Source: CAYQJS01 sp964417895
GTDB lineage: Bacteria; Chloroflexota; UBA6077; SHYK01
NCBI GenBank assembly: GCA_964417895.1
Contig: CAYQJS010000007.1
Span: 1 to 64,000, forward strand
Reading direction: 5' to 3'
Length of the DNA: 64,000 bases
Part shown: positions 1-7,426 of the stretch, piece after piece
Position numbering within the stretch: the first letter of the stretch is position 1
How the letters are laid out: every line of letters starts with the position of its first letter
The notes under the pieces: generated by a model
Database searches by the model: none
Told to the model about the DNA's origin: nothing
What the model saw: the letters and a program-made list of their open reading frames with translations, nothing else
Made by a program: the position numbers and the translations under genes

Positions 1-195
1 CACGCCTACTTTCTCGGTGCCAACGATCCCTACGGCGCGCTCAAGACCACGCTCAAGGCCGAGATCAACGAAGAGGCCTGGGCGACGCTGCACAGCGACA
101 CGTCGCGCCCGTTCGACAAGCCGGGGTCGGGGCGGATCGCCGTGAAGGTGATCAACCACCTGGGCGACGAGGTGATGAAGGTATTCCGGGTGTGA
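1..195 (+). CDS. C-terminal end of a site-specific DNA (adenine) methyltransferase, partial
   Basis: Frame 1 is open from the window edge to TGA at 193-195 and encodes about 64 residues. The tail ends in GRIAVKVINHLGDEVMKVFRV-like sequence, which I recognise as the usual C-terminus of COG2189 / type III Mod-like adenine-specific methylases. The catalytic domain lies outside the window, so the call rests only on this tail. It is followed on the same strand by a TIGR04255 protein and a helicase fusion, a context that fits a restriction or defence locus. Confidence 0.65.
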   Translation, partial: HAYFLGANDPYGALKTTLKAEINEEAWATLHSDTSRPFDKPGSGRIAVKVINHLGDEVMKVFRV

Positions 196-219
196 TAACG
201 AGCACGCGGCTGGCGAATT

Positions 220-978
220 GTGAGCGACTCTGATCTCATGTTGGCTCATGCGCCCATCGTGGAGGCAGTGGTCGACATCGACTGTGACACGCCGCAGGCG
301 CAGGAGGTTGCAGCGCTGGAGACTGTCGCGCGCGATCGATTCCGTGACCGATATCCGAAGTTCCGGACACGGTTTCGTCAGGGATTTCGAATCGAACCGC
401 AGTCGGAAGGCTCGCCTCAGATTTCCACGGGCCGGCCAGGGATCCAGGCCTTTCAGTTCTTGCAGGAAGACGAGAAGCAGCTAGTGCAGGTGCGGACGCA
501 GGGCTTTTCATTCAACCGGCTGGCGCCTTATACGAGCCTGGATGACTACCTGCCGGAGATCGAACGCGCGTGGGGGCTCTTTGTCGGGCTGGCTTCGCCC
601 GCGCAGATCCGCAGGATCCGGTTGCGCTACATCAACCGGATCCTGTTGCCGCTGACCGCAGGCCGCGTCGAGTTGGGAGATTACCTCACCGTCGGCCCCA
701 GGCTTCCAGACGAAGAAAAACTAACGTTCGTCGGTTTTCTCAATCAGCACGCCGCAGTCGAAACACAGACCGGCAATCAGGTCAACATGATTCTCACGAC
801 CCGGGGGCAGGGCGCAGACGTTCTTCCGCTCGTCTTCGACATCGCGGCCTTGCGGGAGGAAGACGGTCAACCCGAGAATTGGGAGTGGATTCTTGCGCGA
901 ATCCAGTCCTTGCGGGGTCTGAAAAACCGCGTGTTCAGGAATAGTCTGACTGAACGATGCCTGGAACTGTTTCGATGA
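220..978 (+). CDS. TIGR04255 family protein (sporadically distributed, function unknown)
   Basis: This 252-residue protein opens with LAHAPIVEAVVDIDCD, matching the 'N/HAPIVEAV.dI' start of the TIGR04255 family. Length agrees with the family (about 250-270 residues). The GTG at 220 is taken as start; ATG at 238 is possible, and neither has a good ribosome binding site. The stop overlaps the next gene's ATG at 975 (ATGA), so the genes are probably co-translated. The biochemical role of the family is unknown. Its place beside a DNA methylase and helicase suggests a defence or genome-maintenance context, which is inference. Confidence 0.7.
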   Translation: MSDSDLMLAHAPIVEAVVDIDCDTPQAQEVAALETVARDRFRDRYPKFRTRFRQGFRIEPQSEGSPQISTGRPGIQAFQFLQEDEKQLVQVRTQGFSFNRLAPYTSLDDYLPEIERAWGLFVGLASPAQIRRIRLRYINRILLPLTAGRVELGDYLTVGPRLPDEEKLTFVGFLNQHAAVETQTGNQVNMILTTRGQGADVLPLVFDIAALREEDGQPENWEWILARIQSLRGLKNRVFRNSLTERCLELFR

Positions 979-1496
979 GCACACTGGTTGTAGCTCGCCC
1001 TCCATATCCGGGCGTGGACTCCGGAACCGCCGTCTCAGACGAGGCTCAAGCCGGACGCGTGGCCGCTAGCGCGGTGCGGGAGGAGGAGGAGCAGTCATTT
1101 GCGCTCTTCGGACCGAAGGATGATGCCATCTCCCACATCTGGGCGCTGGTGAGCGAGTGTGGGGAGGGGGGGTGGGACGGCGACGAGGCGGAGCCGATGT
1201 CGGAGATCGCCGCTCACACGGCGTCGGACTTCATACGCGCCCTCCCGGTCGATGTCCCGCTTCCTGAATTCGCCCCGGAGCCCGACGGATCCATCTCGCT
1301 GGACTGGATTCAGTCTCGTAGCCGCGTGTTCTCGCTGAGCGTGGGCTCAGGCAGCCGGCTCGCTTACGCGTGGCTCGACGGAGACGATCGAGGTCACGGG
1401 GTTGCCCGTTTCGACAGCGAGGCGGTGCCTCCAAGTGTCCTTGACGGTATCCGGAGGGTTGTGGATGGTGGCGGTGCTGCCGTCCGGCCTCTCTGA
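975..1496 (+). CDS. Hypothetical protein, partner of the TIGR04255 gene
   Basis: This encodes 173 residues from ATG 975 (MSTLVVARPPYPGVDSG...), overlapping the preceding stop as ATGA. An upstream ATG at 957 is in frame but lies inside the preceding gene. The protein is acidic and soluble with no signal peptide or membrane segment. Its middle carries a DAISHIWALVSECGEGG stretch and a C-terminal part with SLSVGSGSRLAYAWLDGDD, which looks like a small beta-rich domain. I do not recognise the family. The tight overlap on both sides indicates a three-gene unit with 220-978 and 1465-1881. Confidence 0.6.
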   Translation: MSTLVVARPPYPGVDSGTAVSDEAQAGRVAASAVREEEEQSFALFGPKDDAISHIWALVSECGEGGWDGDEAEPMSEIAAHTASDFIRALPVDVPLPEFAPEPDGSISLDWIQSRSRVFSLSVGSGSRLAYAWLDGDDRGHGVARFDSEAVPPSVLDGIRRVVDGGGAAVRPL

Positions 1497-1881
1497 AGCC
1501 GTCGAGGACGAGGAAGATCTCGCCAGATATCTCACTTCTTCGAGTCAGTTCAGTCTGGCGATGGTGAAGCCAGCGGCCTTCTTGCCAAACCCCCGCAGTG
1601 GCCAGACTTCTATCTTCCGACACGGGCGTGAACCGCTGGACGGGTTGTGGCAGATGGCTGAGGATTACGTCGTGGGGGGCCGCACGCTTCATGGGGCGGC
1701 CATCGTCAAGGCGCGCCACGTTAGAGCGGCTCAGCTTGAGGTCGTGTCGAGCGAGCCCCCGGCGCGGCACGCAAACATTGTCGGCTGGATCTGGTCGGCG
1801 TCGGACCCTGACTTAGGGAAAGCCGAGCGCCGAGAGCAGGCTCTCCTGATTGCCCAACGCGCGGATCTGGTTCGGCGCTAG
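1465..1881 (+). CDS. Hypothetical protein, third gene of the TIGR04255 unit
   Basis: This encodes 138 residues from ATG 1465. It overlaps the preceding gene by 32 bases, as is common in coupled operons; the frame extends further upstream inside that gene. The sequence contains FSLAMVKPAAFLPNP, then SIFRHGREPLDGLWQMAE, and ends basic (QRADLVRR). It has no transmembrane segment. I recognise no named family. It sits 12 bases before the helicase fusion gene, so all four genes may form one transcript. Confidence 0.6.
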   Translation: MVAVLPSGLSEAVEDEEDLARYLTSSSQFSLAMVKPAAFLPNPRSGQTSIFRHGREPLDGLWQMAEDYVVGGRTLHGAAIVKARHVRAAQLEVVSSEPPARHANIVGWIWSASDPDLGKAERREQALLIAQRADLVRR

Positions 1882-1893
1882 CCGGGAAAAACG

Positions 1894-3957
1894 ATGGAGT
1901 TCCGGATCGCAGATACCTTCACGGACAGCCTCGCTCGGCTGAACGGCGACAAACAAAAGGCCGTGAAGACCACGGCCTTCGATCTGCAGATCGATCCCTC
2001 CGGTCCTGGCATGAGCTTCCACAAACTCAACCGCGCGAAGGACAAAAACTTCTGGTCGGTGCGCGCCAGCGGCGACCTCCGCCTCATCGTCCACCGCGCG
2101 CCCGATAGCCTGATGCTCTGCTACGCCGATCATCACGACCGGGCGTACGCGTGGGCGGAACGACGGAAGCTGGAGACGCACCCGACGACGGGCGCTGCCC
2201 AGCTCGTGGAGATCCGTGAGATCCTGCAGGAGATCCTCGTTCCAAGGTTCATCGAGGCGCCCACGTCCCCGAACGCACCGCTGTTTGCGCACCTCTCGGA
2301 CGACGAGCTGCTGGGCCACGGCGTCCCGATCGAGTGGCTCGCGGACGCGCGACTCGCCACCGAGGATACGGTTCTCGACCTAGCCGATCACCTGCCGGCC
2401 GAGGCGGCGGAGGCACTCCTCGACCTTGCGACCGGCGGGAAGCCTCGGATGCCGCAGATCGTGGCGGCGGCCAATCCGTACGAGCATCCGGATGCTCAGC
2501 GCCGCTTCCGAGTGGTCAGCGATCTCCATGAACTGGCTCGGGCCCTCGAGTACCCGTGGGAGAAGTGGACGGTCTTTCTCCACCCCGCGCAACGCGAGCT
2601 GGTCGAGCGGCGATTCGGCGGCCCGGCCAGGATCTCCGGATCGGCCGGCACGGGCAAGACGGTGGTCGCGATCCATCGCGCGGCCTTTCTCGCGCGTGCA
2701 AACCCCGATGCCCGGGTGCTCCTGACCACCTTCTCCGACGCGCTGGCGAACGCGCTGCGGACGAAGCTTGGCCACCTGCTCGGCAACGAGCCGCGCGTTG
2801 CCGAGCAGGTCGAGGTGGACGCGATAGGCGCGGTTGCGCGCCGGCTGTACGAATCCAGGCTCGGCCGCGCCGAGATCGCTGCGCCCGAAATGATCCGTCA
2901 ACTCGTGGGTGAGGCTGCCGTCCAGAGCGACGATCAACGATTCAGCCTTCGTTTCCTGGTGTCGGAGTGGGAGGATGTCGTCGACGCCTGGCAGCTGACC
3001 TCCTGGGAGGCGTATCGGGATGTCGAACGCCTGGGGCGGAGGACCCGGCTGCCCGAGAGCCGACGGGAAGCGCTCTGGGCGATCTTCGAGCGCGTTCGCG
3101 CAACACTCGACGAGCGGTGGCTGATCACGGCCGCCGGTGTCAACAGCCGAATCGCCGCCCATCTCGCCGCTAATCAAAGGCTTCCGTACGATTTCGTCGT
3201 CGTCGACGAGGCGCAGGACGTGAGCGTGGCGCAGCTTCGGTTTCTCGCCGCGCTCGGGGGAGGTCGGCCAAACAGCTTGTTCTTCGCAGGCGACCTGGGG
3301 CAGCGGATCTTCCAGCTTCCCTTCTCGTGGCGATCGCTGGGCGTCGATATTCGCGGTCGCTCTGGAACGCTGCGCGTCAACTACCGGACCTCGCATCAGA
3401 TCCGAGCGCAGGCGGACCGCCTGCTGGGGACCGAGATTGCGGACGTCGACGGCAATGTAGAGACGCGCGGCGGCACGATCTCTGTATTCAACGGCCCAAC
3501 CCCAGATATCGCTGTGCTGGAGACCGCCGAGGACGAGGGCGCGGCGGTCGGCGGCTGGCTCGGCGAGCGCGTGGCGGGTGGTGTGAAGCCCGAAGAGATG
3601 GCGGTCTTCGTGCGATCCGCGGCGCAGGTTACGCGTGCTCGCGCCGCGGTCGAGGCGGCCGCGTTGCCCGTGACATTGCTCGACGAGCAAGTGCAGACTA
3701 GCCGCGGTCACGTGGCGGTCGGGACCATGCACCTGAGCAAGGGGCTGGAGTTTCGCGCCGTGGTGGTGATGGCATGCGACGACGACGTCGTGCCCCTGCT
3801 GGAGCGCATCGAGGCCGTGGCGGACGAGGCCGATCTGGAGGAGGTCTACAACACCGAGCGGCATCTCCTCTATGTGGCGTGCACACGTGCCCGCGATCAC
3901 CTGCTGGTGACGGGGGTCGATCCGGCCTCCGAGTTCCTTGGCGATCTGCGCGCCTGA
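1894..3957 (+). CDS. RelE-like domain fused to UvrD/Rep-type superfamily 1 helicase
   Basis: This encodes 687 residues. Residues 1 to about 90 look like a RelE/ParE-fold toxin domain (FHKLNRAKDKNFWSVRASGD, LRLIVHRAPDSLMLCYADHH, DRAYAWAERRKLE). After a linker the rest is an SF1A helicase: Walker A GSAGTGKT at about 249-256, Walker B VVVDEAQD at about 435-442, motif III/IV FFAGDLGQRIFQ and VNYRTSHQIR, motif V GTMHLSKGLEF near 610-620, and motif VI LLYVACTRARDHL near the end. The expected role is ATP-driven DNA (or RNA) translocation and unwinding in repair or defence. The N-terminal domain could target RNA/ribosomes or act only as a binding module; this cannot be told from sequence. Confidence 0.85.
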   Translation: MEFRIADTFTDSLARLNGDKQKAVKTTAFDLQIDPSGPGMSFHKLNRAKDKNFWSVRASGDLRLIVHRAPDSLMLCYADHHDRAYAWAERRKLETHPTTGAAQLVEIREILQEILVPRFIEAPTSPNAPLFAHLSDDELLGHGVPIEWLADARLATEDTVLDLADHLPAEAAEALLDLATGGKPRMPQIVAAANPYEHPDAQRRFRVVSDLHELARALEYPWEKWTVFLHPAQRELVERRFGGPARISGSAGTGKTVVAIHRAAFLARANPDARVLLTTFSDALANALRTKLGHLLGNEPRVAEQVEVDAIGAVARRLYESRLGRAEIAAPEMIRQLVGEAAVQSDDQRFSLRFLVSEWEDVVDAWQLTSWEAYRDVERLGRRTRLPESRREALWAIFERVRATLDERWLITAAGVNSRIAAHLAANQRLPYDFVVVDEAQDVSVAQLRFLAALGGGRPNSLFFAGDLGQRIFQLPFSWRSLGVDIRGRSGTLRVNYRTSHQIRAQADRLLGTEIADVDGNVETRGGTISVFNGPTPDIAVLETAEDEGAAVGGWLGERVAGGVKPEEMAVFVRSAAQVTRARAAVEAAALPVTLLDEQVQTSRGHVAVGTMHLSKGLEFRAVVVMACDDDVVPLLERIEAVADEADLEEVYNTERHLLYVACTRARDHLLVTGVDPASEFLGDLRA

Positions 3958-4104
3958 GGCGCCCGTTGACTCCCGCTGAGCCAGCTTTTGATGGCCATCG
4001 GCTTGGGTCGGGCGCCGGGTAAGTGCTTCGCGTCCCGTCTTCGGCCTTGGAACGGTAGTCGCCGTTGTACTCACGCCCACCGGCTTTGACTGAAATCTGT
4101 TAAA

Positions 4105-4130
4105 CTCAATCTGAGATTCTGTGATATAAT
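4105..4130 (+). promoter_or_regulatory. Promoter and inverted-repeat operator candidate for the XRE-ImmA operon
   Basis: A perfect -10 hexamer TATAAT lies at 4125-4130 in an AT-rich patch that stands out from its surroundings. No good -35 is seen at 16-18 bases. CTCAATCTGAG at 4105-4115 is an inverted repeat, and AATCTG recurs at 4094, 4109 and (as ATTCTG) 4116. These are plausible binding sites for the HTH protein encoded just downstream. The small ORF at 4141 would have a leader of only a few bases. Confidence 0.45.
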
Positions 4131-4140
4131 TTCGGGAATC

Positions 4141-4254
4141 ATGAACTTGAAGGAGCTCTCTCCCAATGTGATTCCCGACCGACCCATCCAGCTTCCTCTC
4201 TTTCAATACGATGTCTTGCCGACGAGCCGATCAGGAATCGGGGTAGCCGCCTGA
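4141..4254 (+). CDS. 37-residue ORF translationally coupled to the XRE-ImmA gene
   Basis: ATG 4141 to TGA 4254 encodes 37 residues (MNLKELSPNVIPDRPIQLPL...) and its stop overlaps the ATG of the next gene (ATGA at 4254). It starts 11 bases after a perfect TATAAT box. It has no recognised domain; it may be a coupling leader or a small partner protein. Support is positional only. Confidence 0.4.
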   Translation: MNLKELSPNVIPDRPIQLPLFQYDVLPTSRSGIGVAA

Positions 4255-5417
4255 TGGTCGACGACACGGGAATAGGCGCCCGCCTGCAGGCGGCGCGCCG
4301 CGCTCTGGGTCTGACCCAGACCGAAGCAGGCCGACGCATGGGCATGGTCACTTCGACTGTTTCCGCGATCGAATCGGGCAAGCGAAGCGTTACGGGACTA
4401 GAGCTCTACCGATTCGCCGACATCTATAAGCGGTCCCTAGCGTTTTTCTTCGGTGAAGCTAGCCGCCCGGGGTCCGTCGGCTTCCAGTACCTGTTCCGTC
4501 GGGTAGATGAACGCGTTCTCGATCGCGCGAGCATAGTGAAGCTGGAGCAGCTTGCGGCTGACTACCGGCTGCTAGAAGAGCTCGTGGAAGCTGCTCCCCT
4601 CCCGCTCCCTCCTGACTACTCCGCATTTGGATTCCGGACCGCGGACGACGCGGAGACTCTCGCCGAGATGGAGCGCAGCCGGCTAGGGCTGGGAGATGCC
4701 CCGATTCAGGATCTCACTGATCTGCTGGATGAGCAGGCCGGAGTGCGGACGTTCACCCTCCCGGTCGCCAACCAGAGCTGGTCCGGTCTGGTGGTAAAGG
4801 ACGACGACGGGCGTCCGTGCATTGCCGTGAATACAAAAGAGGAACCCTACCGTCGGAACTACGACTTGGCGCACGAATACGGCCACGTCCTCGTGCATTT
4901 CGGCCGCAATGATCAGCCCCAGGCGCGCGTTGATGTGAGCCTTGCGCCGGGCCGTCGGAGCTCGCCCGAAGAGCGATTCGTCGATCTATTCGCGGCTTCC
5001 TTCCTTATGCCGAGACGCGCGGTGCTTGAGCAGCTCGACCGAACCATGAGGGCGAGCCATGGGCGATTCACTGACCACGATCTTGTCCACCTGGCGATGC
5101 ATTTCGGGGTGAGTGGGCAGGCGATGTCACTGCGGCTCGTCGTCCTCCGAAAGATGCCTCGTACGGCACACGAAACGGTATGGCTGGAGCGGGCGTCGAC
5201 CTTCAAAGCGATGGCGGAGAGGCTGGGATACGAGTTCGAGGAACCGCCAGAGATCTGGAATCGTCCGGGCCTGCCGAAGCGCTTCCGCTACCTGGCTTGG
5301 AAGGCATATGAGCTGGAAATCATCTCGGTTTCCAAGCTCGCGGAGCTGCTACGAGAGGACATGTTCGAGTTGCGGGCTCGGCTAGAGCTCAGCGGTGATC
5401 AAGCGGTTCTGGCCTAA
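4254..5417 (+). CDS. XRE-family HTH regulator with ImmA/IrrE metallopeptidase domain
   Basis: This encodes 387 residues. Residues about 5-60 form an XRE/Cro helix-turn-helix (LGLTQTEAGRRMGMVTSTVS). The middle carries a zinc peptidase motif HEYGH at 207-211 in AHEYGHVLVHFG, typical of ImmA/IrrE proteins, and a downstream helical region (SFLMPRRAVLEQLDR) also usual in this family. Such proteins repress their own operon and cleave a partner regulator on signal. It is followed 48 bases later by a PIN-domain gene, an arrangement known from toxin-antitoxin-like pairs. The start ATG overlaps the small ORF stop. Confidence 0.88.
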   Translation: MVDDTGIGARLQAARRALGLTQTEAGRRMGMVTSTVSAIESGKRSVTGLELYRFADIYKRSLAFFFGEASRPGSVGFQYLFRRVDERVLDRASIVKLEQLAADYRLLEELVEAAPLPLPPDYSAFGFRTADDAETLAEMERSRLGLGDAPIQDLTDLLDEQAGVRTFTLPVANQSWSGLVVKDDDGRPCIAVNTKEEPYRRNYDLAHEYGHVLVHFGRNDQPQARVDVSLAPGRRSSPEERFVDLFAASFLMPRRAVLEQLDRTMRASHGRFTDHDLVHLAMHFGVSGQAMSLRLVVLRKMPRTAHETVWLERASTFKAMAERLGYEFEEPPEIWNRPGLPKRFRYLAWKAYELEIISVSKLAELLREDMFELRARLELSGDQAVLA

Positions 5418-5465
5418 GATGCGCGGCGCGCATCTATCCTCTTCGAAGGCCGGGGCATCTGCTCA

Positions 5466-5966
5466 GTGATTCCCCTGCGGGCACCTGTGATTCTCGACAA
5501 TACTGTCATCTCCTCGTTTCAAGTCGCTGGGGCCCTCGCGCGGGTGCTGGCGCTCTGGCCGGGGCGCTGGGTAGTGACATTGCAAGTGCGTGGCGAGGCG
5601 GCGGTGTGGAGGGTTCATGGTGCCCGGGTGGTAGCGCTCTTGGACCAGCTAGAAACGCGCAATGAGATCCAATACGCCTCTCCGGAGCCAGGGGCTGAGG
5701 GTACCTTGTTCGCGCAGCTCCAGCGAACCAGAGGGTCCGGGGAGTCTGCCTCGATCGCCATCGCGCACGCCCGCGGGCTCATTGTGGCGACTGACGACCG
5801 AAGGGCGATGCGGTCTTGCCAGGCTCTGAACCCGCCGGTGCCAACGGTAACGACGGAAGGTTTGCTAGCCGCCGCGTTGGATGACGGCCTCCTGCAACTA
5901 CCGGAGGCGGAGGCGATCTGGCAGCGCACAGGGATAAGGGATCCACGCAGGGGTATCGGACGATGA
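5466..5966 (+). CDS. PIN-domain protein, likely toxin partner of the XRE-ImmA regulator
   Basis: This encodes 166 residues from GTG 5466. It opens with APVILDNTVIS, the PIN strand with the first acidic residue at D11. Further acidic residues fit the active site: E44, E93 (in GESASIAIAHARG) and D110/D111 (LIVATDDRRA). The predicted activity is Mg-dependent ribonuclease, as in DUF3368-type PIN proteins. Pairing with an ImmA regulator implies that the upstream protein controls its expression or activity. It is longer than VapC toxins (about 130 residues). Confidence 0.7.
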   Translation: MIPLRAPVILDNTVISSFQVAGALARVLALWPGRWVVTLQVRGEAAVWRVHGARVVALLDQLETRNEIQYASPEPGAEGTLFAQLQRTRGSGESASIAIAHARGLIVATDDRRAMRSCQALNPPVPTVTTEGLLAAALDDGLLQLPEAEAIWQRTGIRDPRRGIGR

Positions 5967-6248
5967 GCGAGCTTCATCATCGCCTTTGCCTCCATCCGAT
6001 GGCGCCTACGCCCCTACGCCCTGCCCCAGTATTGGCGCGGGCATGGCTGTCGTCAACGGCGCATGTCAAGGGATGGGACTCCGTGCGGCCGGAGGCGTTC
6101 CAATAAGCGGGCCTTACTAGGCACATCACCTTTTTCGTATTTGCCACGGTCTGCTTACCGATGGTAGCGTGTGCACATAGTCTCTGACATGAGCGGCCCG
6201 CCAAACGATGCGTCGTTTGGCTCTGATCACATTTCCGGGAGGTAACAC
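5967..6248 (+). promoter_or_regulatory. Intergenic region with a hairpin/operator upstream of the cupin gene
   Basis: No gene is seen in these 282 bases. GCCAAACGA TGCG TCGTTTGGC at 6200-6221 is a perfect 9-bp inverted repeat with a four-base loop. It lies 27 bases before the cupin start GTG at 6249, close to a ribosome binding site (GGGAGGT at 6237-6243). It could be a repressor site or a 5' UTR hairpin that shields translation. Confidence 0.4.
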
Positions 6249-7160
6249 GTGCGTGTAGCAAACTATGCTGAGGCTGAATACGTTCGCGGTATCGGGTCGC
6301 GTGGCGGCGGCAGCTCGGACTACAACCAGCAGCCGGCCACGATGAAGCAACTGCTGGAGGGCACTCCGGGACAGCCAGGCAATTTCGCGATGGTTGTCAT
6401 CACGGGCACGGCTGAGGGAATCCAGAGGCTCAATCCTCGACACCGGCACGACTTCGATCAGCTGCGGATGATGCTGTCAGGGAAGGTTGAGTGGACGCCC
6501 GGTAATCCGACGCTGCCAGGATGCATCAGCTATTTCCCGGCTGGCTGTTACTACGGTCCGTATGGCCGACAGGAAGAAGAGCACCTCCACATCCAGTTCG
6601 AGGGGCCCGACGGCGAGCCATTCATCGACTATGACTCGCTGAGGGCGGCCCGCGATGCCCTTGCCAAGAAGGGCAGCTTCGACATGGGCGTCTACAGCTG
6701 GGTGGACGAGAAGGGCAAGGTCCACAAGCAGGACGGCCATGAAGCGAATGCTGAGTACGCAAGTGGCAAGAAGGTGCCCTACCCGAAACCCCGCTTCACG
6801 GCGCCCATAACCATCGACCCGCGGGGCTTCAGCTGGCTCGACGTCGAACCGGGGGTGCGAATCAAGCATCTCGCCACGCTCACGGAGAGGGAGACGCGCA
6901 TCGGCATCGTCCGGCTGGACGGGCCAACCTCGTACCGACTAACCGTGCCGGAACAAAGGTCGGTGCTGTTCGTCACCGAGGGATCCGGCACTATCGGCGG
7001 CCAGGCGATCGAACAGCGCGACGGAATCCTGCTCGAGGCGGGCGAAGAGGGACTCTTCGAAACTTCAACTTCTCTCGAGCTCCTGCTTCTTGCATTTCCC
7101 AAGGAGGCCGCAAGCAAGACGCTCAGTGGGGCGGGTGAACCCGTACGGGCCAGCTCCTGA
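6249..7160 (+). CDS. Cupin-domain protein, copy 1 (paralogue of 9159-10040)
   Basis: This encodes 303 residues from GTG 6249 with a GGGAGGT ribosome binding site. It contains two cupin-like halves. The first has a metal-binding style cluster (HRHDFDQLRMMLSGKVEW, then EEEHLHIQFEG). The second is a C-terminal barrel (RIGIVRLDGPTSYRL, VLFVTEGSGTIGG, LLEAGEEGLFETS). The substrate is unknown; cupins of this size act as dioxygenases, isomerases or ligand sensors. A close paralogue lies on the other side of the solute-binding lipoprotein gene, so the block looks like cupin-lipoprotein-cupin and the proteins may handle the same ligand. Confidence 0.7.
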   Translation: MRVANYAEAEYVRGIGSRGGGSSDYNQQPATMKQLLEGTPGQPGNFAMVVITGTAEGIQRLNPRHRHDFDQLRMMLSGKVEWTPGNPTLPGCISYFPAGCYYGPYGRQEEEHLHIQFEGPDGEPFIDYDSLRAARDALAKKGSFDMGVYSWVDEKGKVHKQDGHEANAEYASGKKVPYPKPRFTAPITIDPRGFSWLDVEPGVRIKHLATLTERETRIGIVRLDGPTSYRLTVPEQRSVLFVTEGSGTIGGQAIEQRDGILLEAGEEGLFETSTSLELLLLAFPKEAASKTLSGAGEPVRASS

Positions 7161-7268
7161 GAACGGTCCCGAAAGTCACCTGCCGAACCAGAAGCGACAC
7201 CGCGAGAGTAATGGATCCAGGCAGAAAAGGGGAACACATGTGGAACGAGGACTCTGCCGAGCTGCAAC

Positions 7269-7426
7269 CTAGTGGGTCAGTTAGCACGGATATTGGGGGT
7301 ACCGTCACCCCCTCCCCAACCCTCCCCCGTCGAGGGGGAGGGCGAAAGAGCTTGTCCCCTCCCCCCTTGCGGGGGAGGGCGAGGGAGGGGGGTGTTGGCC
7401 ATGCACGAGAGAACTGACCGACTGGG
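7269..7426. mobile_element. MITE-like element with internal GC-rich palindromes, overlapping a lipoprotein start
   Basis: The left end CTAGTGGGTCAGTT (7269-7282) matches the ends of related elements at 10064, 52790 and 61273. A decayed inverted right end, GAACTGACCGACTGGG (7411-7426), corresponds to AATTGACCCACTA of the others. The interior (7305-7392) is two GC-rich palindromes of the CCCTCCCC...GGGGAGGG type. The start codon of the lipoprotein gene (7401) falls inside the right end. Confidence 0.5.

Noticed and set aside
2380..4206. Long open frame on the minus strand opposite the RelE-helicase gene
   Set aside because: It mirrors a high-GC coding gene with clear domain motifs; the reverse product has no recognisable domain and is Arg/His rich, as expected for a shadow frame.
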